Origin: Pelomonas margarita
GTDB taxonomy: Bacteria > Pseudomonadota > Gammaproteobacteria > Burkholderiales > Burkholderiaceae_C
NCBI RefSeq assembly: GCF_043555875.1
Contig: NZ_JBIGHW010000004.1
Span: forward strand, 124,001 to 188,000
Length of the DNA stretch: 64,000 nt
Direction of reading: 5' to 3'
The notes under the pieces were generated by a model. The model did no database searches, had not been told where the DNA came from, and saw only the letters and a list, made by a program, of their open reading frames with translations. Of the stretch, positions 56,841 to 64,000 are shown piece after piece. Both the position numbers and the translations under genes were made by a program. Position 1 is the stretch's first letter; each line of letters opens with the position of its first letter.

Positions 56841-57962
56841 ATGTCCCATCTCCTGCGTCTCGCGCCGCCCCTGCTGTTGGCGGCACTGCTCTCGGCCTGC
56901 GGCAAGCAGGCTGCGGCTCCCGAACCGGAGCGTGCGGTGCGCACCCAACTGGTCAGCACGGGCTCGGCGAGTGCCAGCCATCAGTATGCGGCCGAGGTGC
57001 GGGCGCGGGTCGAGTCGCGGCTGTCGTTCCGCGTCAGCGGCAAGCTGCTGAGCCGCGACGTGAACCTGGGCGATACCGTGAAGGCGGGTCAGCTGCTGGC
57101 CCGCATCGACGCGCAGGACCTGAAGCTGGCCCAGGCGGCCGCCGCCGCCGGTGTGGCCGCTGCTCGCACCAACCGTGACCAGCTGGGCGCGGACTACAAG
57201 CGTTTCGTTGACCTGCAGCGTCAAGGCTTCATCAGCGCGGCCGAGCTGGAGCGCCGCGACTCGGCCTTCAAGGCCGCTCAGGCGCATCTGGAGCAGGCCA
57301 AGGCGCAGGCCGACGTGCAGGCCAACCAGGCCGCCTATGCGCAGTTGCTGGCCGACGGGGCGGGTGTCGTCACGGGTATCAGCGCCGAGCCCGGCCAGGT
57401 GCTGGCGGCCGGCACGCCGGTGGTCAGCGTGGCGTTGGACGGCCCGCGCGACATCGTCTTCTCGGTGCCCGAGGACCAGATCGGCCGTGTACGGGCTGCG
57501 GCCAGCCAGCCCGGGGCGCTGCAGTTGCGGCTGTGGGGCAGCGAGACGACGTCGCCACTGAAGCTGCGCGAGGTGGCGGCAGCGGCCGACCCGGTGACGC
57601 GCACCTTCCTCATCAAGGCCGACGCCGGCAAGCTGGACGTGAAGCCCGGGCAGACGGCCACCGTCGTGCTGGATCTGCCGCAGACGGCCAACATCATCAA
57701 GCTGCCGCTGACGGCCGTGCTGCAGCAGTCGGGCAAGACCTCGGTGTGGGTGCTGGACGGCGCGACGATGACGGTCAAGCCGGTGGCGGTGCAGGTGGGC
57801 GGCGCGGATGGCAACGAGGTGGTGGTCGCCAGCGGCCTCAGCGCCGGCCAGGAGGTCGTCGTGGCCGGCGTGCATGTGCTGACTCCGGGCCAGAAGGTCA
57901 AGCGCTACGTGCCGCCCCGCAGCGCCGCCCCGCAGCCGGCTGCCCCGGCCGCCGCTCGCTGA
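56841..57962 (+). CDS. RND efflux membrane-fusion lipoprotein
   Basis: A 373-residue periplasmic adaptor. The signal ends in a lipobox (ALLSAC, Cys near residue 20). Typical parts: lipoyl half-motifs (RVSGKLLSRDVNLGDTVKAGQLLARIDAQDL), a helical hairpin (about 95-165), GVVTGISAEPGQVLAAGTPVVSVA, and a C-terminal beta barrel. It links the inner-membrane pump to an outer-membrane channel. The pump gene follows after 13 bp; no TolC-like gene is seen. Confidence 0.93.
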   Translation: MSHLLRLAPPLLLAALLSACGKQAAAPEPERAVRTQLVSTGSASASHQYAAEVRARVESRLSFRVSGKLLSRDVNLGDTVKAGQLLARIDAQDLKLAQAAAAAGVAAARTNRDQLGADYKRFVDLQRQGFISAAELERRDSAFKAAQAHLEQAKAQADVQANQAAYAQLLADGAGVVTGISAEPGQVLAAGTPVVSVALDGPRDIVFSVPEDQIGRVRAAASQPGALQLRLWGSETTSPLKLREVAAAADPVTRTFLIKADAGKLDVKPGQTATVVLDLPQTANIIKLPLTAVLQQSGKTSVWVLDGATMTVKPVAVQVGGADGNEVVVASGLSAGQEVVVAGVHVLTPGQKVKRYVPPRSAAPQPAAPAAAR

Positions 57963-57975
57963 GCCGGGCCCGCGC

Positions 57976-60900
57976 ATGAACATTCCGCCGAACAAGCCCG
58001 CGCTGGGCGACCGCTTCAACATCTCCCGCTGGGCGCTGGAGCACCCGGCGCTGACGCGCTACCTGATGGTGGTGCTGATGCTGATGGGCTTCGCGGCCTA
58101 CTTCCAGCTGGGCCAGGACGAGGACCCGCCGTTCACCTTCCGCGTCATGATCGTGCAGGCCTTCTGGCCGGGTGCGACGGCGCAGCAGATGGCCGACCAG
58201 GTCACCGACAAGATCGAGAAGACGCTGCAGGAGGTGAACTACGCGGACAAGATCCGCTCGTCCACCAAGCCCGGCGAGTCCATCACCATCTTCCAGCTCA
58301 AGGACAGCACGCCGCCCGCCGAGGTGGCCGGCATCTGGTACCAGGTGCGCAAGAAGGTGGGCGACATGCGGCTGACGCTGCCGCAGGGCGTCATCGGCCC
58401 GTTCTTCAACGACGAGTTCGGTGACGTCTACGGCTCCATCTACGCGCTCTCCGCCGATGGCTTCAGCCGTGAGGAGCTGCGCGAGCACGCCGACCGCGTG
58501 CGCCAGGCGCTGCTGCAGGTCAAGGACGTGGCCAAGGTCGAGATCTACGGCATCCAGCCCGAGAAGCTGTTCATCGAGGTGTCGCAGAAGCGCCTGGCGC
58601 AGTTGGGCCTGGATTTCGGCCAGGTTATCAACCAGATCGGCACGCAGAACGCGGTGGAGGGCGCCGGCGTCATGAACGCGGGCAGCGCGAATTTCCAGAT
58701 CCGCGTGCAGGGCCAGTTCACGTCGGTGCAGGCGTTGGCCGACGTGCCCATCCGCGCGGTCAACCCGCAGACCGGCGCGGCCAGCCAGCTGCGCCTGGGC
58801 GACATCGCCGCCATCAAGCGCGAGTATGTCGACCCGCCCACCACGACCGTGCGCTACCAGGGCCGCGACGTGCTGGCGCTGGGCGTCTCCATGGCCAAGG
58901 GCGGCGACATCATCGCGATGGGCAAGGCGCTGGGAGTGGCGACCAAGGCCATCGAGCGGGACCTGCCGGCCGGCATCCAGCTGGCGCAGATCCAGGACCA
59001 GCCCAAGGCGGTCACGACCTCGGTGAGCGAGTTCGTCCACGTGTTGATCGAGGCCGTCGTCATCGTGCTGGCGGTCAGCTTCCTGTCGCTGGGCCTGCAC
59101 AAGAAGGCGGGCGGCGGGTTCCGCATCGACATCTGGCCGGGCCTGGTGGTCGGCATCACTATCCCACTGGTGCTGGCCATCACGTTCGTGGCCATGTTCT
59201 ATTGGGGCGTGGGCCTGCACAAGATCTCGCTGGGCTCGCTGATCATCGCGCTGGGCCTGCTGGTGGACGACGCCATCATTGCCGTCGAGATGATGGTGCG
59301 CAAGCTCGAAGAGGGCTACGACAAGATGCACGCCGCCACGTTCGCCTACGACGTGACGGCCATGCCCATGCTGACCGGCACGCTGATCACGGCGGTGGGC
59401 TTCCTGCCCATCGGGCTGGCGAAGTCGACCACCGGCGAGTACACGTTCGCGATCTTCGCGGTGACGGCCGCAGCGCTGGTCGTCTCGTGGGTGGCGTCGG
59501 TGTACTTCGTGCCTTATCTGGGCGCCTTGCTGCTGAAGAGCAAGCCCTCGGCCGACGGCGAGGTGCACGAGCTGTTCGACACACCGTTCTACAACCGCTT
59601 CCGCAGCCTGGTGCGCTGGTGCGTGGAGAACCGCTGGACGACCATCGCGATCACGCTGCTGGTCTTCGGCCTGGGGCTGTTCGGCATGACGCGCGTGCAG
59701 CAGCAGTTCTTCCCTGACTCCAGCCGCCCCGAGATCCTCGTCGACCTGACGTTGCCCGAGGGCGCCACCATCCAGGAGACCAAGGCGCTGGCCAAGCGCT
59801 TCGAGGCGCGCATGCTGAAAGAGCCGGGCATGGCCTCGGTGACGAGCTGGGTGGGCTCGGGCGTGCCGCGCTTCTACCTGCCGCTGGACACCATCTTCCC
59901 GGCCTCCAATGTGACGCAGTCCATCCTGCTGCCCAAGGGCCTGGAGGAACGCGAAGAACTGCGCAAGCGTCTGCCCGCCGTGCTGGCTGAGGAGTTCCCC
60001 GAGGCACGCGGCCGCGTGAAGCTGCTGCCCAACGGCCCGCCGGTGCCCTACCCGGTGCAGTTTCGCGTCACGGGCGCCGATCCCAAGGTTGTGCGCGAGT
60101 GGGCCGACAAGGCCAAGGACATCCTGCGCGCCAGCCCCAACATGCGCGGCGTCAACGACAACTGGAACGAGAACGTCAAGACGCTGCGCCTGAACGTTGA
60201 CCAGGACAAGGCGCGGGCGCTGGGCGTCACGAGCCAGAGTCTGGCGCAGTCGGCGCGCACGCTGCTGTCGGGCACCACCGTCGGCCAGTACCGCGAGGCC
60301 GACAAGCTCATCGACATCGTGCTGCGCCAGCCGGCTGACGAACGCGCCGTCATCACCGACATCGGCAACGCCTACGTGCCCACGAGCACCGGCCGGGCGA
60401 TCCCGCTGACGCAGATCGCCCGGATCGAGTTCGACTGGGAGCCCGGCGTCATGTGGCGCGAGGGCCGCCAGTACGCCGTCACCGTGCAGGGCGACGTGGC
60501 CGAAGGGCTGCAGGGCGCCACCGTGACGAAGGAGGTCTGGCCCCAACTGGACGAGCTGCGCAAGCAGATGCCCACCGGTTATGGCATTGCCATTGCGGGC
60601 GCCGTCGAGGAAAGCAGCAAGGGCCAGGGCTCCATCGCGGCGGGCGTGCCGGTGATGCTGTTCATCACCTTCACGCTGCTGATGCTGCAGCTGCAGAGCT
60701 TCAGCCGCGCGATGCTGGTCTTCCTGACTGGGCCGCTTGGCATTGCCGGCGTGGCGATGGCGCTGCTGGTGCTGAACCGGCCGTTCGGCTTCGTCGCGCT
60801 GCTGGGCGTTGTTGCGCTGATGGGCATGATCATGCGCAACTCCGTCATCCTCATCGACCAGATCGAGCAGGACCGTGCCCGCGGCGTGCCAGACTGGTCG

Positions 60901-61155
60901 GCCATCGTCGAGTCGGCGGTGCGGCGCTTCCGCCCGATCGTGCTGACGGCCGCAGCGGCCGTGCTGGCCATGATCCCGCTGTCGCGCAGCGTGTTCTGGG
61001 GGCCGATGGCCGTGGCCATCATGGGCGGCCTCATCGTCGCCACCGTGCTGACGCTGCTGGCGCTGCCGGCCATGTACGCGGCCTGGTTCCGCGTCGTGCG
61101 GCCTGCCGAGGAAGAGCACAGCCGCCTGCACAGCGAGCTGCCTGCCGAGGCCTGA
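57976..61155 (+). CDS. RND efflux transporter, AcrB family
   Basis: A 1059-residue inner-membrane pump with twelve expected helices and two large periplasmic loops. The proton-relay Asp pair lies in LGLLVDDAIIAVEMM, and the second half has SFSRAMLVFLTGPLGIAGVAMALLV and LMGMIMRNSVILIDQIEQDR. The substrate is not clear; the N-terminal FQLGQDEDPPFTFRVMIVQAFWPGATAQQM pattern fits the HAE-type or a related subgroup rather than metal (CzcA) pumps, as no CzcA DFG-like DGA signature is seen. Followed by a hairpin and tRNA-Leu. Confidence 0.94.
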   Translation: MNIPPNKPALGDRFNISRWALEHPALTRYLMVVLMLMGFAAYFQLGQDEDPPFTFRVMIVQAFWPGATAQQMADQVTDKIEKTLQEVNYADKIRSSTKPGESITIFQLKDSTPPAEVAGIWYQVRKKVGDMRLTLPQGVIGPFFNDEFGDVYGSIYALSADGFSREELREHADRVRQALLQVKDVAKVEIYGIQPEKLFIEVSQKRLAQLGLDFGQVINQIGTQNAVEGAGVMNAGSANFQIRVQGQFTSVQALADVPIRAVNPQTGAASQLRLGDIAAIKREYVDPPTTTVRYQGRDVLALGVSMAKGGDIIAMGKALGVATKAIERDLPAGIQLAQIQDQPKAVTTSVSEFVHVLIEAVVIVLAVSFLSLGLHKKAGGGFRIDIWPGLVVGITIPLVLAITFVAMFYWGVGLHKISLGSLIIALGLLVDDAIIAVEMMVRKLEEGYDKMHAATFAYDVTAMPMLTGTLITAVGFLPIGLAKSTTGEYTFAIFAVTAAALVVSWVASVYFVPYLGALLLKSKPSADGEVHELFDTPFYNRFRSLVRWCVENRWTTIAITLLVFGLGLFGMTRVQQQFFPDSSRPEILVDLTLPEGATIQETKALAKRFEARMLKEPGMASVTSWVGSGVPRFYLPLDTIFPASNVTQSILLPKGLEEREELRKRLPAVLAEEFPEARGRVKLLPNGPPVPYPVQFRVTGADPKVVREWADKAKDILRASPNMRGVNDNWNENVKTLRLNVDQDKARALGVTSQSLAQSARTLLSGTTVGQYREADKLIDIVLRQPADERAVITDIGNAYVPTSTGRAIPLTQIARIEFDWEPGVMWREGRQYAVTVQGDVAEGLQGATVTKEVWPQLDELRKQMPTGYGIAIAGAVEESSKGQGSIAAGVPVMLFITFTLLMLQLQSFSRAMLVFLTGPLGIAGVAMALLVLNRPFGFVALLGVVALMGMIMRNSVILIDQIEQDRARGVPDWSAIVESAVRRFRPIVLTAAAAVLAMIPLSRSVFWGPMAVAIMGGLIVATVLTLLALPAMYAAWFRVVRPAEEEHSRLHSELPAEA

Positions 61156-61178
61156 CGCCGCGCGCACCTTAGGGTTTT

Positions 61179-61201
61179 GCCGCCCCGCACGCCGGGGCGG
61201 C
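61179..61201. terminator. Stem-loop after the RND operon
   Basis: A 9-bp perfect stem GCCGCCCCG/CGGGGCGGC (61179-61187, 61193-61201) with loop CACGC. No U tract on the plus strand, while TTTT precedes it, so its role as a plus-strand terminator is weak. Confidence 0.45.
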
Positions 61202-61313
61202 GGCCAAACCTTGCGGGGTCGCTACAATCGCCGGTTTGCCGAATCGCCCGAATCGTGTTTGAAGGGTTGCCGGCGTCTGAAAAGACGGGCAGCCCATCCA
61301 GAACCAACCCGTT

Positions 61314-61400
61314 GCGCGGGTGGCGAAATTGGTAGACGCACCAGGTTTAGGTCCTGACGCCTTCACGGGCGTGCCGGTTCGAGTCCGGCCCCGCGCACCA
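61314..61400 (+). tRNA. tRNA-Leu, anticodon UAG
   Basis: An 87-nt class II tRNA with encoded CCA. Acceptor stem GCGCGGG (61314-61320) pairs with CCCGCGC (61390-61396), then A-CCA. The D-arm region has GGTAGACGC; the anticodon loop TTTAGGT (61346-61352) gives TAG; a long variable arm (GACGCCTTCACGGGCGT) marks leucine; T-arm GGTTCGAGTCC. It reads CUA and other CUN codons. TACAAT at 61223-61228 is a plausible -10 element. Confidence 0.95.
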
Positions 61401-61428
61401 CTGTCCTTCAACTGTTCCCGAGTCCAAC

Positions 61429-62742
61429 ATGGCCGTCACCGTCGAAACCCTCGAAAAGCTGGAACGCCGCATCACCCTGCACGTGGCGGCCGCTGAGATC
61501 AACAGCGAAGTCGAAGCCCGGCTGAAGAAGCTGGCCCGCACCGTCAAGGCCGACGGCTTCCGCCCCGGCAAGGTGCCGATGAATGTCGTCGCCCAGCGCT
61601 ACGGCTACTCGGTGCAGTACGAAGTCGTCAACGACAAGCTCGGCGCCGCCTTTAACAGCGCCGCCAACGAAGCGCAGCTGCGCGTCGCCGGCATGCCGCG
61701 CATCGAGCAGAAGAACGAAGCGCCCGAGGGCCAGATGGCCTTCGACGCCACGTTCGAGGTCTATCCCGACGTCAAGATCGGCGATCTGGCTGCGGCTGAC
61801 GTCGAGCGCGTCACCAGTGACGTGACCGAGGAAGCCATCGACAAGACTGTCGAGATCCTGCGCAAGCAGCGTCGCAGCTTTGCCCAGCGCGCCGCCGCCG
61901 ACGTGGCCGCCGCCGGTGACCGCGTGACCATTGACTTCGAAGGCAAGATCGACGGCGAGCCCTTCCAGGGCGGCAAGGCCGAAGGCTTCCAGTTCCTGGT
62001 TGGCGAAGGCCAGATGCTGGAGCAGTTCGACGCCGCCGTGCGCGGCATGAAGGCCGGCGAGAGCAAGACCTTTCCGCTGCAGTTCCCCGAGGATTACCAC
62101 GGCAAGGACGTGGCCGGCAAGGAGGCCGACTTCCTCGTCACCGTCAAGAAGATCGAAGCCCAGCACCTGCCCGAAGTGAACGAGGCGTTCGCCAAGTCTC
62201 TGGGCATCAAGGATGCGACCGTCGAAGCCCTGCGCGCCGACATCAAGAAGAACCTCGAGCGCGAGGTGAAGTTCCGCGTGCTGGCCCGCAACAAGGGCGC
62301 CGTCATGGACGCGCTGGTGGCTGTGTCCGAGCTGGACGTGCCCAATGCGCTGGTGCAGGGCGAGGCCGAGCGCATGGTTGGCCAGGCCCGTGAGGACCTG
62401 AAGAAGCGTGGTGTGAAGGATGCCGACAAGGCCGAGATCCCCGCCGACATCTTCAAGCCGCAAGCCGAGCGCCGCGTGCGCCTGGGCCTGGTGGTGGCCG
62501 AACTGGTGCGCGCCAACAACCTGCAGGCCAAGCCGGCCCAGCTGCAGTCGCACATCGAAGAGCTGTCGCAGAGCTACGAGAAGCCCGCCGAAGTGATGCG
62601 CTGGTACCTGAGCGACCGCGAGCGCATGGCCGAAGTGGAAGCCGTCGTCGTCGAGAACAACGTCACGGACTTCGTGCTGGCGACCGCCAAGGTCACCGAC
62701 AAGGCTCTGCCGTTCGACGAGCTGATGGCCCAGGGCAACTAA
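61429..62742 (+). CDS. tig: Trigger factor
   Basis: A 437-residue ribosome-bound chaperone. The ribosome-contact motif GFRPGKVP lies at residues 44-51, the FKBP-type isomerase domain at about 155-245 (DRVTIDFEGKIDGEPFQGGKAEGFQFLVGEGQMLEQFDAAVRGMKAGE), and the helical C-terminal arms after that. Standard start of the tig-clpP-clpX order, with a terminator after it. Confidence 0.98.
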   Translation: MAVTVETLEKLERRITLHVAAAEINSEVEARLKKLARTVKADGFRPGKVPMNVVAQRYGYSVQYEVVNDKLGAAFNSAANEAQLRVAGMPRIEQKNEAPEGQMAFDATFEVYPDVKIGDLAAADVERVTSDVTEEAIDKTVEILRKQRRSFAQRAAADVAAAGDRVTIDFEGKIDGEPFQGGKAEGFQFLVGEGQMLEQFDAAVRGMKAGESKTFPLQFPEDYHGKDVAGKEADFLVTVKKIEAQHLPEVNEAFAKSLGIKDATVEALRADIKKNLEREVKFRVLARNKGAVMDALVAVSELDVPNALVQGEAERMVGQAREDLKKRGVKDADKAEIPADIFKPQAERRVRLGLVVAELVRANNLQAKPAQLQSHIEELSQSYEKPAEVMRWYLSDRERMAEVEAVVVENNVTDFVLATAKVTDKALPFDELMAQGN

Positions 62743-62760
62743 GAAGCCACACCTCAGATG

Positions 62761-62796
62761 AGGCGCCGCGCCGCAAGGCCCGGCGCCTTCTTTCTT
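62761..62796 (+). terminator. Intrinsic terminator after tig
   Basis: An 8-bp stem AGGCGCCG/CGGCGCCT (62761-62768, 62781-62788) with a 12-nt loop, followed by TCTTTCTT. Confidence 0.85.
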
Positions 62797-62849
62797 GCGT
62801 GGCCATAATCTGCCCCCATAACAGGACGTATTGATTTCCAAGGATCTGA

Positions 62850-63458
62850 ATGAGCGCGCTTGAAACCAGCAACCTGGGCATGGTGCCCATGGTCATCGAA
62901 CAGTCGGGTCGCGGTGAGCGCGCCTACGACATCTACTCGCGCCTGCTGCGCGAGCGCATCATCTTCCTGGTCGGCCCCGTCAACGACGCCGTCGCCAACC
63001 TCGTCGTCGCGCAACTGCTGTTCCTGGAGAGCGAGAACCCCGACAAGGAGATCTCGCTGTACATCAACAGCCCCGGCGGCAGCGTATCGGCCGGCATGTC
63101 GATCTACGACACGATGAACTTCATCAAGCCTGAGGTGTCGACGCTGTGCATGGGCATGGCAGCCAGCATGGGCGCCTTCCTGCTGTCGGCCGGTGCCAAG
63201 GGCAAGCGCTTCTCGCTGCCCAACGCCAAGGTCATGATCCACCAGCCGCTGGGTGGCGCACAGGGCCAGGCGACCGACATCGAGATCCATGCGCGTGAAA
63301 TCCTGAAGACTCGCGAGGCGCTGAACCGCATCCTGGCCGAGCGCACGGGCCAGACGCTGGAGAAAATCCAGTCGGACACCGAACGCGACTACTTCATGTC
63401 CGCCGCCGAGGCGCAGACCTACGGCCTGATCGACCAGGTGCTGGAACATCGCCCCTGA
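62850..63458 (+). CDS. clpP: ATP-dependent Clp protease proteolytic subunit
   Basis: A 202-residue serine protease that forms the double-ring chamber. Catalytic Ser106 in AASMGAFLL and His131 in MIHQPLGG, with the Asp in SDTERDYFM; INSPGGSVSAGMSIYDTM is typical. AAGGA precedes the ATG. The short N-terminal extension fits self-processing seen in the family. Followed by clpX. Confidence 0.98.
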   Translation: MSALETSNLGMVPMVIEQSGRGERAYDIYSRLLRERIIFLVGPVNDAVANLVVAQLLFLESENPDKEISLYINSPGGSVSAGMSIYDTMNFIKPEVSTLCMGMAASMGAFLLSAGAKGKRFSLPNAKVMIHQPLGGAQGQATDIEIHAREILKTREALNRILAERTGQTLEKIQSDTERDYFMSAAEAQTYGLIDQVLEHRP

Positions 63459-63500
63459 GTCCTGAAGGGCCGTCGCCGGCCTCCGGAATCACAGCGAAAT

Positions 63501-63528
63501 CGGGACCCTTATCCCCACAAGGGTCCCG
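63501..63528 (+). other. Stem-loop between clpP and clpX
   Basis: A perfect 10-bp stem CGGGACCCTT/AAGGGTCCCG with an 8-nt loop, no U tract directly after it. It lies 43 bases after clpP and 55 before clpX, and may reduce read-through or fix the mRNA end. Confidence 0.5.
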
Positions 63529-63582
63529 AGATCGTTTGGACTATCATCATTCGAGGCATTCCGCCTCTCATTGAGCAGTTTC

Positions 63583-64000
63583 ATGGCCGAGAAAAAAGGC
63601 ACCTCCAGCGAGAAAGTTCTGTACTGCTCCTTCTGCGGCAAGAGCCAGCACGAGGTCAAGAAGCTGATCGCCGGCCCGTCCGTCTTCATCTGCGACGAGT
63701 GCATCGAGCTGTGCAATGACATCGTCCGTGACGAGATCCCCGCGCCGGCTCCCGCAGCGCGCGCCGGCAAGTCCGACCTGCCCGTGCCCAGCGAGATCAA
63801 GTCCAGCCTGGACCAGTACGTCATCGGGCAGGACGTCGCCAAGCGCACGCTGGCCGTGGCCGTCTACAACCACTACAAGCGCCTGCGCCACATGGCGACG
63901 GCCAAGGAATCGGTCGAGCTGTCCAAGAGCAACATCCTCTTGATCGGCCCCACCGGCTCCGGCAAGACGCTGCTGGCACAGACGCTGGCGCGTCTGCTGA
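63583..64000 (+). CDS. clpX: ATP-dependent Clp protease ATP-binding subunit ClpX, N-terminal part (runs off window)
   Basis: The first 139 residues of ClpX, the unfoldase that feeds ClpP. The N-terminal zinc-binding domain has C-x2-C ... C-x2-C (CSFC, CDEC at about 15-43), followed by the AAA+ start with QYVIGQDVAKRTLAVAVYNHYKR and Walker A GPTGSGKT. The gene is cut by the window end. Confidence 0.97.
   Translation, partial: MAEKKGTSSEKVLYCSFCGKSQHEVKKLIAGPSVFICDECIELCNDIVRDEIPAPAPAARAGKSDLPVPSEIKSSLDQYVIGQDVAKRTLAVAVYNHYKRLRHMATAKESVELSKSNILLIGPTGSGKTLLAQTLARLL

Noticed and set aside
56697..58022. Extension of hpnC upstream on the minus strand
   Set aside because: The conserved HpnC N-terminus begins at the TTG at 56696, and the extension is antisense to the adaptor gene.
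57898..61167. A 1089-residue open frame on the minus strand opposite the RND pump
   Set aside because: It is the His/Arg/Gln-rich mirror of the plus-strand pump gene, as expected from strong GC3 bias, and has no recognisable domain.

Overview
The window reads as a contiguous piece of chromosome from a high-GC betaproteobacterium, most likely Burkholderiales of the Rubrivivax/Leptothrix/Roseateles kind. The evidence is very strong G/C bias at third codon positions, the nadE-glnB pair, the ilvB-ilvH-ilvC-pssA-leuA order, DUF3106/DUF3619 and DUF4124 proteins, a TIGR03790 protein and hpnCDE. The genus is inference. I see no prophage, insertion sequence or CRISPR array, and no rRNA gene. There is one tRNA gene.

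Layout. 1-3749: nitrogen regulation (3' end of glnA, a DUF4124 protein, glnL and glnG). 3775-9781: a minus-strand nitrite assimilation cluster (nirB, nirD, a formate/nitrite channel, then a PP2C phosphatase-kinase fusion) with a structured leader before nirB. 9782-14837: metallo-hydrolase, def, a FecR/DUF6600-like envelope protein with a Gln-rich tail, and divergent tesA/ybbA whose start codons share one CATG. 14834-19768: metZ, a parvulin, and selO-msrB-yciB-bolA chained by 4-bp overlaps. 19903-26731: acyl-CoA ligase plus a livKHMGF-type importer with an asymmetric ATPase pair. 26755-32165: accessory-looking stretch with a degenerate GGDEF protein, an ECF sigma/Ser-Thr kinase pair, an orphan protein and an mntA-hepT toxin-antitoxin module. 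32250-39705: DnaJ-like protein, divergent hppA/ppa pyrophosphatases, a GNAT-like protein, nadE, glnB. 39713-42425: minus-strand sigma factor-DUF3619-DUF3106-RDD-dgkA operon. 42653-50493: branched-chain amino acid synthesis (ilvBHC), pssA, and two different 2-isopropylmalate synthases behind a leucine attenuator. 50826-61155: D,D-peptidase, IclR regulator, TIGR03790 protein, squalene genes hpnCDE, and an RND efflux pair with a palindromic operator. 61314-64000: tRNA-Leu(UAG), tig, clpP and the start of clpX.

How the parts work together. GlnA, NtrB/NtrC and PII (GlnB) are the nitrogen-status circuit, and NirBD feeds it with ammonium. IlvBHC and LeuA make valine, isoleucine and leucine precursors. 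The leuA pair is preceded by a 19-codon leader peptide with four Leu codons, three of them CTA, and a terminator hairpin; the window also encodes the tRNA-Leu(UAG) that reads CTA.

The points most worth a second look are: (1) a 103-bp direct repeat flanking mntA-hepT, whose five differences are all synonymous in the DnaJ-like reading frame; (2) the leuA attenuator; (3) the phosphatase-kinase fusion with a degenerate kinase half in the nitrite cluster; (4) the LivF/LivG motif changes that fall in the same composite ATP site; (5) the nirB leader with repeated boxes and alternative hairpins; (6) the ECF sigma/kinase pair.
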